Assembly (NCBI RefSeq): GCF_030813055.1
Contig: NZ_JAUSTW010000004.1
Coordinates: 496,001 to 560,000 of the forward strand
Direction of reading: 5' to 3'
From: Neobacillus ginsengisoli
Lineage (GTDB): Bacteria; Bacillota; Bacilli; Bacillales_B; DSM-18226
Length of the DNA: 64,000 bases
The notes beneath the pieces were generated by a model that saw nothing but the letters and a program-made list of their open reading frames with translations, searched no databases and was not told where the DNA came from. Shown here piece by piece: positions 44,744-54,044 of this stretch. Each line of letters starts with the position of its first letter. The stretch's first letter is position 1. A program made the position numbers and the translations under genes.

Positions 44744-45310
44744 TTGAAGAAGAAAACAATTATAATTTTAAGTATTGTTTTTGTTTTATTATTTACAGGT
44801 TTTTTCATCTTTTACTTAATAAAGGGTGATTCATCTAGTTGGCAAGTAGCGCTTGGAGGAATGATGGTTAGTCCAATTCCAGCGTCTTTATTATTTTTCA
44901 AGAAGAATCCTTTTAATTTACTGATCATTATCGGATATTATTTTACCCTTGTCTATTCTGCAATTTTGGGGTCAATTGCAAATTTTTATTATCGTTACAC
45001 CTGGTGGGACACGTCACTCCATGCGTACAAGGGGATGTATATGGCTTTTGTAAGTATTGCAATTTATAAGCATTTCATCCCTAATAATATACAAAAGAAT
45101 ATTTCGCGATGGGTTATTTTTCTTTTTGTTCTGTCACTTCCAGTGATGGTAAGTGTATTATGGGAAATCTATGAGTTCGTAGGTGATCAGACTTTTACCC
45201 ATACCATGCAAGAAGGCGGTAATAAAGATACCATGATTGACTTAATCTCAAGTACAGTTAGTGCTCTTCTTGTTGCCATTTATTCTGTTTGTATTAAAAG
45301 AAGATTTTAA
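44744..45310 (+). CDS. membrane protein, DUF2238/YjdF-like
   Basis: About 188 residues with five or six membrane helices. YRYTWWDTSLHAYKGMYMAF and WEIYEFVGDQTF followed by KDTMIDLISSTVSALLV recall the D-x-x-x-H and D-T-x-x-D-L motifs of the YjdF/DUF2238 family of small membrane proteins. The start is uncertain: TTG at 44744 is taken; another TTG is six codons upstream; neither has a strong ribosome-binding site. Function unknown. Confidence 0.65.
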   Translation: MKKKTIIILSIVFVLLFTGFFIFYLIKGDSSSWQVALGGMMVSPIPASLLFFKKNPFNLLIIIGYYFTLVYSAILGSIANFYYRYTWWDTSLHAYKGMYMAFVSIAIYKHFIPNNIQKNISRWVIFLFVLSLPVMVSVLWEIYEFVGDQTFTHTMQEGGNKDTMIDLISSTVSALLVAIYSVCIKRRF

Positions 45311-45314
45311 TATA

Positions 45315-45530
45315 TCAATATTTATTTTCACACTCTCCTCCGCGTTTTCTGTGAAACGTGGGCATTCGCTTTCCCATCACCTCTTCATAATCTCTAAATC
45401 TAAGTTTTTCAACGTTCCTCTTTTCAATTTTAGGCGCATTCGATGATTTCTTTTTCCGATTCTTCTTAGCTTCCTTAATATTATTCAGCTGCTGTTTCTG
45501 CTTTTTGGATAAATGATCAGCAATTTTCAT
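45315..45530 (-). CDS. small very basic protein, 71 aa
   Basis: Starts MKIADHLSKKQKQQLNNIKE and continues with AKKNRKKKSSNAPKIEKR, ending TFHRKRGGECENKY. Rich in Lys, Arg and Asn, so possibly nucleic-acid binding. GGTGATG precedes the ATG. The open frame continues upstream only because it crosses the IS6 remnant. Family not recognised. Confidence 0.5.
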   Translation of the reverse strand: MKIADHLSKKQKQQLNNIKEAKKNRKKKSSNAPKIEKRNVEKLRFRDYEEVMGKRMPTFHRKRGGECENKY

Positions 45531-45572
45531 AACATCACCATTCTTAGGCAAAATAAAAAGCCACTCATTTGA

Positions 45573-45834
45573 GTGACCATTGATTTTTATCTCAGTAAAA
45601 CAAGAGACAAAAAGGCTGCAAAGCGCTTCTTCAAGAAAGCTTTGCGGTCTTTTCATGTTTCTAAGCCTCAAGTTATTACAGTCGATAAGAATCCGGCTTA
45701 TCCTATAGCCATTGAAGAGTTGAAAAAAGAGAAAAGCATACCTAATGGTATGCAACTTAGATAACAGAAGTACTTGAATAACATAGTCGAACAAGATCAT
45801 CGCTTTATAAAGAAGCGAGTTCGTTCTATGCTAA
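45573..45834 (+). pseudogene. IS6-family transposase fragment
   Basis: Reads DFYLSKTRDKKAAKRFFKKA, VSKPQVITVDKNPAYPIAIE, then after one in-frame TAA QKYLNNIVEQDHRFIKKRVR. This is the DDE core of IS6-type transposases with the second Asp (VDKN) and the Glu (NIVEQDHR). The first Asp and both ends are missing. Confidence 0.9.
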
Positions 45835-45840
45835 ATCATA

Positions 45841-45855
45841 TTTGCACCAGAACCC
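45841..45855 (+). mobile_element. right end of the IS6-family remnant
   Basis: TTTGCACCAGAACCC directly follows the transposase remnant. It resembles the GGTTCTGxTGCAAA ends of this family. Confidence 0.7.
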
Positions 45856-45859
45856 CTAT

Positions 45860-47083
45860 TTATAACGTATGCTTATACTCTCGTAAAAAATAGATAGAAG
45901 TTAAACCTATTAAAATAATCAATGCCATAAAATAAGGGATCGCTGCTTCAGGATTTTTACTTAGAAAATAGATCAGCATTACACATCCCACACTCGGAAT
46001 GCGACCCGCGCTTAACGCTAGTTCTCTTGATACGACCATCTCGATTCTCAACTTACCATTCTCATCAAATTTTGAAATTGAATTTAATGACAAAGTGTTA
46101 AATGGAATCTGAAACAATGGAATACAGATAGCAGAGGTTAAGCCGTAAACAAGTAAAGTAATATAATTCACTTTGTAAACGAGTATAAAAATAGATAAAC
46201 TCAGAAAAACGCTTCCCCAGACAATGAAACTCCATTTTTGTTCTTGTCTTCCAAATCGTCCGATTAGATAAAAAGTAATAATAGAAAAACCTGTAGTAAT
46301 AAAAGCATAGTTCCCAAGCTGCCCTTCGCTTTTCGTAACCATATAAACCCAAATCCAAATAATAAAAGACAAAACTCCGTCTCGGAATGCTAAGCTGCTG
46401 AAAACATACGCTATATATCTCCATTCTTTATGGCCATACATAGCAAACATAGATTTATAATCAAAAGAACTTTTTTCTGTTGTGTTTGGCAAAAAGAAGG
46501 TGAAAAACATAGATGCAAGAAAAAATAAAAAAGATAAAGCGAAGATTGTTTTATATCCCATAAACCCTGGAAACATCACAACAATCCAACCCGCTGTCAA
46601 TGGTCCGATCATTTGAGAGATGGAATGAAAAATTCCATTTAAAGCATTAAACCAATCTCTATTGTTATCATTTGTGTAATCTACTGTCAGCACATTAACC
46701 GATAGCCAATAAAACCCGGATCCAATTCCAAAAATCAGTCCAAGCGGAATTAGCATATCAACGGACGTTTTTCCTAAACCGATGATACAAAGATAAAATA
46801 CTAACTGTAATACACTGCCTATAATAATACATAGCTTCCGCTCTATTTTTTTGCTTAAAATGCCCGCAAATAAAAAAGCCGGCATCCAAACAACATAAGA
46901 TACGAAGTTAAACAATGCAACTTCATATAAGTTTTGAGAAACTTTAAATAAGAAGATGTTTACAAAAATATTAGATAAACTGTTGGCAATACCGTTTAAA
47001 CAAAGGATGATTAAAAAGGTTCTTGTAGAGTTCGAGAGTAAAGAAGTATGTCCTGCTTTGTTCCTAACTTGTAAATATGTCAA
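45860..47083 (-). CDS. MFS transporter
   Basis: 407 residues, 12 predicted helices. A cytosolic loop after TM2 reads SKKIERKLCIIIG in the motif-A position. TTG start with AAGGAGAG, 5 nt after the stop of the PHP gene, so it belongs to the lacI-controlled operon. The substrate is unknown; export of the product of the preceding hydrolase, or uptake of a related compound, is possible. Confidence 0.85.
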   Translation of the reverse strand: MTYLQVRNKAGHTSLLSNSTRTFLIILCLNGIANSLSNIFVNIFLFKVSQNLYEVALFNFVSYVVWMPAFLFAGILSKKIERKLCIIIGSVLQLVFYLCIIGLGKTSVDMLIPLGLIFGIGSGFYWLSVNVLTVDYTNDNNRDWFNALNGIFHSISQMIGPLTAGWIVVMFPGFMGYKTIFALSFLFFLASMFFTFFLPNTTEKSSFDYKSMFAMYGHKEWRYIAYVFSSLAFRDGVLSFIIWIWVYMVTKSEGQLGNYAFITTGFSIITFYLIGRFGRQEQKWSFIVWGSVFLSLSIFILVYKVNYITLLVYGLTSAICIPLFQIPFNTLSLNSISKFDENGKLRIEMVVSRELALSAGRIPSVGCVMLIYFLSKNPEAAIPYFMALIILIGLTSIYFLREYKHTL

Positions 47084-47088
47084 TTCTT

Positions 47089-48354
47089 TTACTCTCCTTG
47101 CTGAATATATATCGGGTTACTTAATGCTGCCATCAAATAGCCCTCTACTTCTAGGAAATATCTCCATATCTCCACTCTATAAAATGTTTTGCCTTCACTA
47201 TGCCATGATTGATACAGTCCCTGCTCGTTTGCCATTTTAAATTCTTGTTCTATTCCTTTGTTTGAGATGATCTTTACAATATCCCCCTCTTGAAGTTTAT
47301 TTACCTTCAGCTTCATTTTCTCCTGTGTCTTTATTGTATCCCCTATAGTAGCTAGCCCACATGTAAATTCCATTTGCGGTCCCATAGGATCATACGTGAG
47401 ATATACATGACCTTTATGGATTGCATCTAAGATACTACTCACAGATTTTGAATGACTATATACCCATGTCGTAGGCATTCCTTGCTTGACATATGGATGT
47501 GGTCTGTGACAGTCGCTTCCGCCAACAACTACTAATTTTCTCCCTTGCACGAGCTGTTCCTGCCACCAGTGTATGGCCCGTTCATTTCCTTCTGTCCAAG
47601 GACCGTTCCACACTTCTACCCAATCATAATCCACATCCCAGTCCCACTCCCACGGGCAATATTGATCGAACGGATGATTAATCGAAATTTTGCAGCCATT
47701 GTTTCTCGCCTCTTGCAGACGATTTTTTATTTCCTCCCTATTTGTTGCACGAAAATCCTTTATCGGATCTTTGACCCCATAAAGGTTACAATGTCCCTTG
47801 TAGGTAGTCAGCTCCATGCCCGGAATAAACAAAACATCACCATAAGATTCATGCATATAGTTCTGACTGATTGTATTGTGGTCTGTTAACGCGATAAAAT
47901 CCAATCCTTTTTCCTTTGCAATTTTTGCGTTTTCTTCTATTGTATAAGAACCATCACTGTGAACACTGTGAAGATGCAAATCGCCTTTTAACCAACATGC
48001 CTCTTCACTTTCACTCTCCAGCGAAACTGTAATAATTACTTGACAGCCTTCTATCGGAATCTTATAAGCCCCAAGAAGAATGGACCACTCTCCTTCAAAC
48101 AACGGCCCGCTAACGTAACCTGGAGTCGCTTGGTTCTTACCAATGTAAAATTCTCTTCGTGCTCCACCGCTCCAACCGCGAACACGAATAAAATCTTTTA
48201 TGCCTAAGTCTACTACACATTGGCTTTGTCCAAGACTTTTTACTTCATAGTTTACAAGAATTTTTTGGATACTCTTCGGCATATGAAAAGGAACTTCAAT
48301 ATATTGTAATTCTTCTTCACGAGCAATAATACGGGTTAGAACTAATGTTTTCAT
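47089..48354 (-). CDS. CehA/McbA-family PHP-domain metallohydrolase
   Basis: 421 residues. The N-terminal 120 residues form a beta-rich domain. The PHP domain follows: DLHLHSVHSDG (Asp125, His127, His129), LTDHNTIS, PGMELTT, INHPFD, GGSDCHRP. All metal ligands are present. The family includes phosphoesterases and carbaryl-type esterases. In this operon it is probably a hydrolase for the compound imported by the ABC system. GAAGGGAG site. Confidence 0.88.
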   Translation of the reverse strand: MKTLVLTRIIAREEELQYIEVPFHMPKSIQKILVNYEVKSLGQSQCVVDLGIKDFIRVRGWSGGARREFYIGKNQATPGYVSGPLFEGEWSILLGAYKIPIEGCQVIITVSLESESEEACWLKGDLHLHSVHSDGSYTIEENAKIAKEKGLDFIALTDHNTISQNYMHESYGDVLFIPGMELTTYKGHCNLYGVKDPIKDFRATNREEIKNRLQEARNNGCKISINHPFDQYCPWEWDWDVDYDWVEVWNGPWTEGNERAIHWWQEQLVQGRKLVVVGGSDCHRPHPYVKQGMPTTWVYSHSKSVSSILDAIHKGHVYLTYDPMGPQMEFTCGLATIGDTIKTQEKMKLKVNKLQEGDIVKIISNKGIEQEFKMANEQGLYQSWHSEGKTFYRVEIWRYFLEVEGYLMAALSNPIYIQQGE

Positions 48355-48382
48355 AAAATAACTCCCTTCAATGGTTTAACGA

Positions 48383-49249
48383 TTAGTCTTTCGTAGAACC
48401 TAAAGTAACACCTTTTACAAAATATTTTTGTACAAACGGATAAATGATAAGCAGCGGAATTAAAGCGATGATAATACCCGCCATCGAGACATTGGGTGTA
48501 ATTAAATTGGTGCTTGAAGACGAATCGCTTCCAACGACCAATGATTGAAGAGCAAGCTGCAATGTATACTTGCTTGTATCATTAATGTATAGAAGGGCTG
48601 GCGTAAATTGATTCCAGCGGCTAACAAACTCAAAAAGGACAACGGTTGCTAATCCCGACTTTGCTAACGGCAAATATAGCTTCGTAAAAATCGTAAAATC
48701 ACTTGCTCCATCCATTCTTGCCGATTCCGCGATATCATAGGGAACAGACAAAAAGAAGTTCCGCATAAGCAAAATACTGAATCCGGACACAAGCCCAGAG
48801 ATGATAAGAGCGGACAGTGTGTTGAGTAAACCAAGCTCTTTATTGACGATATATAGAGGAATCATAATCGCTTCTTGCGGGACAGCCATTGTAATCATAA
48901 TGAGAGTAACGATGATTTTCTTTCCTGGCAGCTCTCGTTGAATGAGCACATATCCTGCCATGGCAGCAAATAACACATGAAGAAAGGTACCGACTAACGT
49001 CACAATCACATTGTTTAAAAATGGACGCCATAGGTGCAGTTTAGACCAAATTGTCTTGTAGCCGATCAAACTGAATTCACTTGGCCATAGCTTTATACCA
49101 GGGTGCATCGATGATAGATTAGAAGAAATAGAAACTACAAAAGTATTCCAAAGTGGAATAATCATCGTCAAAACAAGAACACTTAAAAACATATAATTAA
49201 AAACCTGAAATAATTTTTCTCCTGGTGATACCCTTCTTTTTTTATTCAT
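48383..49249 (-). CDS. ABC sugar permease (LplC/YtcP-like)
   Basis: 288 residues, six membrane helices. EAA loop DIAESARMDGASDFTIFTKL near 190. C-terminus QKYFVKGVTLGSTKD is typical of the LplC group. The ATG is taken after GGAGTGAG, which overlaps the stop of the partner permease. The frame is open six codons further up. Confidence 0.9.
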   Translation of the reverse strand: MNKKRRVSPGEKLFQVFNYMFLSVLVLTMIIPLWNTFVVSISSNLSSMHPGIKLWPSEFSLIGYKTIWSKLHLWRPFLNNVIVTLVGTFLHVLFAAMAGYVLIQRELPGKKIIVTLIMITMAVPQEAIMIPLYIVNKELGLLNTLSALIISGLVSGFSILLMRNFFLSVPYDIAESARMDGASDFTIFTKLYLPLAKSGLATVVLFEFVSRWNQFTPALLYINDTSKYTLQLALQSLVVGSDSSSSTNLITPNVSMAGIIIALIPLLIIYPFVQKYFVKGVTLGSTKD

Positions 49250-49253
49250 TTTC

Positions 49254-50192
49254 TCACTCCATGTCATACTTAGTGATCTTTGCAGAAATCATTACTAATA
49301 GTAGTGTTGCTATAATTACTAAGAAAGACGCTGCTGACGCAATTCCCATCTTGAAATTTAAAATTCCTTGTTCGTAGGTATACACCATCAAAACATCAAC
49401 GTTTCGGGCAATTGCATTGTTCTCCATCACAAAAATTTGATCAAAAATTCGAAGGATTCCCATCATGTTAAGTAAAAGTACAACTTTCATCGTTGGAAAC
49501 AATTGCGGAATGGTAATTTGACGAATCTCATCCCAACGGCCCGCACCATCGACACGGGCTGCTTCATATAAGGCAGGATTAATCGCTACAATAGCTGCCA
49601 GATAGATGATACAGTTATACCCCATATCCTTCCAGACTGCCGACAAAACCATAATATTTCTTGCATATTCGGGACTAGCTAAGAAAGTAATTTGTTTATG
49701 GCCCACGAGTTTCAATAATTCGTTAACAAGACCACCGTCTGGAGACAGCATAAATATCCAAATCCCTCCGACAACTACCCATGAGAATAAATGAGGGAGA
49801 TAGATGATTGTTTGAGTAAGCTTTTTAAACGTTGCACGAAGAACTTCATTAAGTGAAATAGCTACAATAAGAGGTGCGATAAAACCAATAGCTAGTATTC
49901 CGCTCCCAATGATTAGAGTATTTTTTAAAGCCTGCCAAAACAAAGGATCTTTCAAAACAGTCATATAGTTATCTAGTCCAACAAATGGACGATCTCCAAT
50001 TAAACGAAAATCCTGAAGACTAATCATAAACCCTCGAATAAGCGGGTAAAAGGTAAAAATGGCGAAGTATAACAATATTGGAAGCATCATTAAGTATAGA
50101 GTAAAATGCTTGCGAATAACTCGCAAAATGGACACCGAAGAATAGCTCTGCCTAACGGTAATATCGTTCACAGCCTTGCGAATAACTTGCAA
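49254..50192 (-). CDS. ABC sugar permease (LplB-like)
   Basis: About 312 residues, six membrane helices. EAA loop PALYEAARVDGAGRWDEIRQ near 205. The probable start is TTG at 50192 after AGGGGTG. A second TTG with a similar leader is 22 codons downstream because the start region is duplicated (about 28 nt, GTTATTCGCAAG in both). ATG at 50210 is in frame but has no ribosome-binding site. Confidence 0.88.
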   Translation of the reverse strand: MQVIRKAVNDITVRQSYSSVSILRVIRKHFTLYLMMLPILLYFAIFTFYPLIRGFMISLQDFRLIGDRPFVGLDNYMTVLKDPLFWQALKNTLIIGSGILAIGFIAPLIVAISLNEVLRATFKKLTQTIIYLPHLFSWVVVGGIWIFMLSPDGGLVNELLKLVGHKQITFLASPEYARNIMVLSAVWKDMGYNCIIYLAAIVAINPALYEAARVDGAGRWDEIRQITIPQLFPTMKVVLLLNMMGILRIFDQIFVMENNAIARNVDVLMVYTYEQGILNFKMGIASAASFLVIIATLLLVMISAKITKYDME

Positions 50193-50234
50193 AAAGAACA
50201 CCCCTGACATTTATATGGTTAGAGCCTATCTTGT

Positions 50235-50277
50235 AAAAAAAGAGAGGCAGGAATATGGAATTCACTCCCTCTCTTTT
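50235..50277 (-). terminator. attenuating terminator between lipoprotein and permease genes
   Basis: AAAGAGAGG and CCTCTCTTT form a 9-bp stem followed by TTTT. It lies inside the operon, so it should lower expression of the permeases relative to the binding protein. Confidence 0.75.
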
Positions 50278-50282
50278 GGTTA

Positions 50283-51701
50283 TCATTGGTCAATCAAGTT
50301 AGCTGCTTTTAATTCATCATGCATTTGTTTGACCGCTTCTGTTGCAGGCATTGTACCCATAATGGCTTTAAATGCGTAATTATATACAATTTTTTGAGCA
50401 TTCGGCCAATCTTTTGTAGCAATTTGATTTGTAGCGTTATTGTCCGTAACCACCTTATGCGCCTCTGCAACACCAGGCAAAAAGCCAATAGGATTCTTGA
50501 AGTGGCTGTTGTTCGGGAAGATAACACCGTGATCCATGCCTGCTGCCTTTCCTGCTTCAGTTAGTTCATACTTTCCATTTTTTACGGTGTAGTCATAGCC
50601 TTCAACACCTAAAGTGCTTAATAAATTACCAGCCTGGGAATGCCAGAATTCAAGGAACTTGATAGCACCTTCTTTATTTTTTGCATTAGCAGGAATTGCC
50701 CAAAGGCTAGGGTCACCTAAAGTCAGCATAATGCCGTTTGGACCGTTGACGCCTGGAATACCTTCCGCCTGGAATGCGGTATTAGGATCTCGTTGCTTAA
50801 GCGTATTATTATATAATCCCACCCAAGCATCCCAATCTGTGTCCATTCCAACACGGTTTGACATAAATAAATTACGCATTTTTGTTGTATCATTTGTTAA
50901 AAAGTTCGGGTCTAGAATTCCTTCCTTATATAGTTTTGCGAGCCATTCATATACAGGTACGGCCGCTTCTGTTGCATAAGGAATGGTACGTTTTCCATTC
51001 TTATCTATTACATACTCGGCCTTAACACCGACTGCACTCATAAATGGCTGAATATCAAATAAACCAGCAAGAGATAAGCCATATGTATCATTTTTCCCGT
51101 CACCATCCGGGTCTTTTTCTTTAAATGCTTTTAATACTGTGTAAAACTCATCCAATGTTTTCGGCTCTTTCAAACCTAGCTTGTCCAACCAGTCTTTACG
51201 AAGAACTGGCATAGTTCCTTGGTCTGCTTTATTATATACACCGTAAATGGAACCACCCTTATAGGTAATGGCTTTCCAATCGCTGTTCGAGATAATGGAA
51301 GTATCAGAAAGAACTTTTGATTTTTTAATATCATCGTTCAGTTTTGTTAAGGCTCCTTGATTCACTAGTACATCCATATCAGGTGTGTTTAAATAGACAA
51401 GATCATATTGGTCGCCGGAAGACATAGATGTCAACAGTTTTTGATCATAGTTTGCAGGAGGTTTCACCATATCAACCTTTAAACCCGTCTTTTTTTCAAT
51501 TTCTTGTACAAATAGTTTTTGCTCTTCATCATTTTTTCCGCCAACAACGCCCGCTAAAATCCGGATCTCGTTATTTGGTTTTGCTTTCGTTCCTGCTACA
51601 CTTTGTTTCTGTTCCGTGGAACAAGCAGATAGAAGTACGGATGAAATGGATAATGCCATAATCGCTTTGGTTAACTTTGATTTTTTTAGTGAAATAGCCA
51701 T
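50283..51701 (-). CDS. ABC sugar-binding lipoprotein (LplA/YtcQ-like)
   Basis: 472 residues. Signal peptide with lipobox LLSAC (Cys27). The mature part has DPDGDGKNDTYGLSL near 190, the calcium-binding-like loop common in AlgQ/YtcQ-type binding proteins. Partner of the two downstream permeases. The ligand is unknown, perhaps an oligosaccharide. TTAGGAGG site; 24 nt after lacI. Confidence 0.9.
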   Translation of the reverse strand: MAISLKKSKLTKAIMALSISSVLLSACSTEQKQSVAGTKAKPNNEIRILAGVVGGKNDEEQKLFVQEIEKKTGLKVDMVKPPANYDQKLLTSMSSGDQYDLVYLNTPDMDVLVNQGALTKLNDDIKKSKVLSDTSIISNSDWKAITYKGGSIYGVYNKADQGTMPVLRKDWLDKLGLKEPKTLDEFYTVLKAFKEKDPDGDGKNDTYGLSLAGLFDIQPFMSAVGVKAEYVIDKNGKRTIPYATEAAVPVYEWLAKLYKEGILDPNFLTNDTTKMRNLFMSNRVGMDTDWDAWVGLYNNTLKQRDPNTAFQAEGIPGVNGPNGIMLTLGDPSLWAIPANAKNKEGAIKFLEFWHSQAGNLLSTLGVEGYDYTVKNGKYELTEAGKAAGMDHGVIFPNNSHFKNPIGFLPGVAEAHKVVTDNNATNQIATKDWPNAQKIVYNYAFKAIMGTMPATEAVKQMHDELKAANLIDQ

Positions 51702-51725
51702 AGTAGCCTCCTAAAGTCATTTGAT

Positions 51726-52751
51726 TTACTCGTTGGCTTTTCTACAAGAACCGCGTTCTACAAATTCAGAAGGTATAATGATTCGTTTTACTATAGAGTT
51801 TTTGTCCTCCAGATTTTCTAGAAGTAATTTAGTCGCTTCTTTTCCAAGCATTTCTGCATTTAGATCAATACATGTTAATGGAGGGTTTAAAATGTTAGCG
51901 TACGACGATTCATTACTAAACGAAATTACGGATAAATCTTCAGGTATGCGATATCCAAGCTCTTCCGCTGCGCGATATACACCTGAAGCCATCTTATTCG
52001 AATCAGCGATAATTGCTGTTACATTCGAACCGGATTCTAATACAGCTTTTGTTCGCTCGTAACCAAACTCCGCGGATGTTTTCCTCTCATCCAAAAACGA
52101 TACCAACAATGAATCATTTGACAATCCTGCAGAAGTCAAAGCATATTTATATCCTTGATAACGATCTTTGCTCACCGTTCTGTATTCTGGAGCATTTAGA
52201 AAAAGTATTCTTACATGTCCAAGAGATAATAAATAGTTGGTTACTTGTGTACCGATGGCAAAGTTATCGTTGTCAACGTAAGAAATGGCGGTTTCAAAAA
52301 TCTTAGGGGGTTTTCCTACGATAACAAAGGGTATACCTTGATTCATTCTGTCTTCCACTCTCTTGTCATTCTCTTCCGTTGGGTCAAGAATTATCTCTCC
52401 ATCCACCGGATCAGAAGCAATAAACTCAACTTTTTCCTTAAAGTCGGCAGACAACGTATTGACTAGCAGCCGATATCCCTTTTCATAACATTCGCTTAAT
52501 ACTCCGTTTAACAGAGAAAGATGAAATTGACTGAATTTCGCCCTTTCTCCCGGCATGTTAATACCGATAATTCTCGTTTGCTTTACCGCTAAACTTCTTG
52601 CCATATAATTTGGTTTATAATTCAATTCTCTTGCAGCCTGCAGGACTCGTTCGCTCACCTCCTTGCTGATTGGTCTTTTTTGACTGAATACATTTGATAC
52701 GGTGCTTTTGGAAACACCAGCCAGTTTGGCAACTTCATTAATTGAGGACAT
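51726..52751 (-). CDS. LacI-family transcriptional regulator
   Basis: 341 residues. Helix-turn-helix at about 3-25 (INEVAKLAGVSKSTVSNVF), hinge YKPNYMARSLAVKQT, and a periplasmic-binding-protein-like effector domain. First gene of the operon lacI-lipoprotein-permease-permease-PHP-MFS. Two operator-like palindromes with core AAACCGGTTT lie upstream, so it should repress its own operon until the sugar is present. GGAGG before the ATG; five in-frame codons further upstream overlap that site. Confidence 0.93.
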   Translation of the reverse strand: MSSINEVAKLAGVSKSTVSNVFSQKRPISKEVSERVLQAARELNYKPNYMARSLAVKQTRIIGINMPGERAKFSQFHLSLLNGVLSECYEKGYRLLVNTLSADFKEKVEFIASDPVDGEIILDPTEENDKRVEDRMNQGIPFVIVGKPPKIFETAISYVDNDNFAIGTQVTNYLLSLGHVRILFLNAPEYRTVSKDRYQGYKYALTSAGLSNDSLLVSFLDERKTSAEFGYERTKAVLESGSNVTAIIADSNKMASGVYRAAEELGYRIPEDLSVISFSNESSYANILNPPLTCIDLNAEMLGKEATKLLLENLEDKNSIVKRIIIPSEFVERGSCRKANE

Positions 52752-52776
52752 TGACCTTACCTCCACCTATAATATT

Positions 52777-52786
52777 AAACCGGTTT
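52777..52786. promoter_or_regulatory. LacI-type operator, proximal
   Basis: AAACCGGTTT within TTAAACCGGTTTTATTAATA, 26 nt upstream of the lacI start. Central CG dyad as is usual for LacI-family sites. Confidence 0.7.
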
Positions 52787-52906
52787 TATTAATACTCCGT
52801 TTTGTTAGAGTAAAAGAATCGTAAAAAATGTTGAATAATTGTAAATTCATCTTTATATTCCTTTTAAATATCTATTTTTATTAATATTTATTTGTTATAA
52901 AATGGG

Positions 52907-52938
52907 GAAAATCAATAAAACCGGTTTTATTGATTTTC
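52907..52938. promoter_or_regulatory. LacI-type operator, distal, 32-bp perfect palindrome
   Basis: GAAAATCAATAAAACC followed by its exact reverse complement. It shares AAACCGGTTTTATT with the proximal site, 136 nt away centre to centre, 13 helical turns. The spacing would allow looping. Confidence 0.75.
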
Positions 52939-53598
52939 AGCTGATACAAATTGATTCGAAATTTTTTATTAGACTTCTCTACAAACAAAGCAAATAACAC
53001 ATCAATTTAATGAAAAATATGCATAAATTCTTATGTTCGAGCATTCTAAAATGAGTACCTCCAAAACTATTTTTGGATCCAATATAAAAAAGGGTTATTA
53101 AGGAGGGTTATATCATGATTCTCAAAAAGAACCGTTATCTTATTTAGACCAATCGTCAAGATAAACTTGGTGATCCTGGTACTAAAATTATCAAAAAACT
53201 TAGAACCAATCTTATGATTTTAAAGAAGCTTTTGAAGAATCTATTCGAGTCCAAACTATAAAAAAAGGACCGAAAAAAACAATTGAGGACCATGAATCAA
53301 TAGGTTTAACAGTGTTCTAATTTTTATTTTTTGTTCGAATCTTTTAGATCAGTTCGATTATTATTCTTAATAAAAGCATTCCAGCCTTACCGCTTTTAAA
53401 CTTCTCAGGCACTCATTTTTTTCATCGAATTAATAATGGTAGGGGCTTCCCCAATCCATTTAAAACCCCTCCTCTTCTAATTTTTTCGGAAACTAATTCT
53501 ATTTTCTATTTCCGTTTTATTCAAGTTAAAAAGCCCCTTATTTTTTATAAAGGGCTTTTGAGAGAACTTGAATCCATTAATTTTAAATTTATAACAAA
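52939..53598. other. gap with decayed sequence and a hairpin
   Basis: A perfect AGGAGG at 53101 precedes an ATG at 53115, but the frame stops after 10 codons (MILKKNRYLI). The following DNA keeps the same frame open for a while, which suggests a dead small gene. No family recognised. A bidirectional terminator lies at 53528-53560. Confidence 0.35.
53528..53560. terminator. bidirectional terminator-like hairpin
   Basis: AAAAGCCCCTT and AAGGGCTTTT with A and T runs on both sides. Confidence 0.7.
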
Positions 53599-53790
53599 TT
53601 ATTGATGCCTGAACGTATGCGACGAAACACGTACATTATCAATATATGCCTTGCCATATGCTTTTATTCTAAATCTGACTTCAGCTGAGGTCGAATCTCC
53701 TCCATAAATCGAAAGAAAAATATATTTCAGTATCTTCAAATATACTGTTTTCTGTTATTAAAGTATTAAGCGCTTTTGGTGTGTTTTTTC
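53599..53790 (-). pseudogene. C-terminal fragment of a secreted protein with a carbohydrate-binding-like domain
   Basis: The minus strand reads LSIYGGDSTSAEVRFRIKAY then GKAYIDNVRVSSH and stops. The ending G-x-x-Y-I/F-D-N/D-V-R-V is the last strand of CBM4/9-like jelly-roll modules. An adjoining frame (ALNTLITENSIFEDTEIYFS) continues it upstream after a frameshift. No start. Confidence 0.5.
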
Positions 53791-54044
53791 GATAACATCT
53801 GTTGTAATCTCACATGCTGATTGAATATTAGGATATTTTTACTATAAAAAAGCTAAAAAATACTTAAATGTTACCCTATGTTCCTTTAAAGTCCTCGGTC
53901 GTAAAACCACAAGCTCTTTGCCTCGCATAAATGCTTAAATAGATCAGTAAGACTTTTTCCGAGCTCCATTTTGTTGTTTTCATTTTCAAGGAATAACCTG
54001 CTACCGACGGTCCTTTTTCCTTTTCTTTTACTTTGTTCTGCCAT

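Noticed and set aside
45531..45800. N-terminal extension of the 71-aa basic protein
   Set aside because: The extension is the antisense of the IS6 transposase fragment; a start with a ribosome-binding site exists at 45530.
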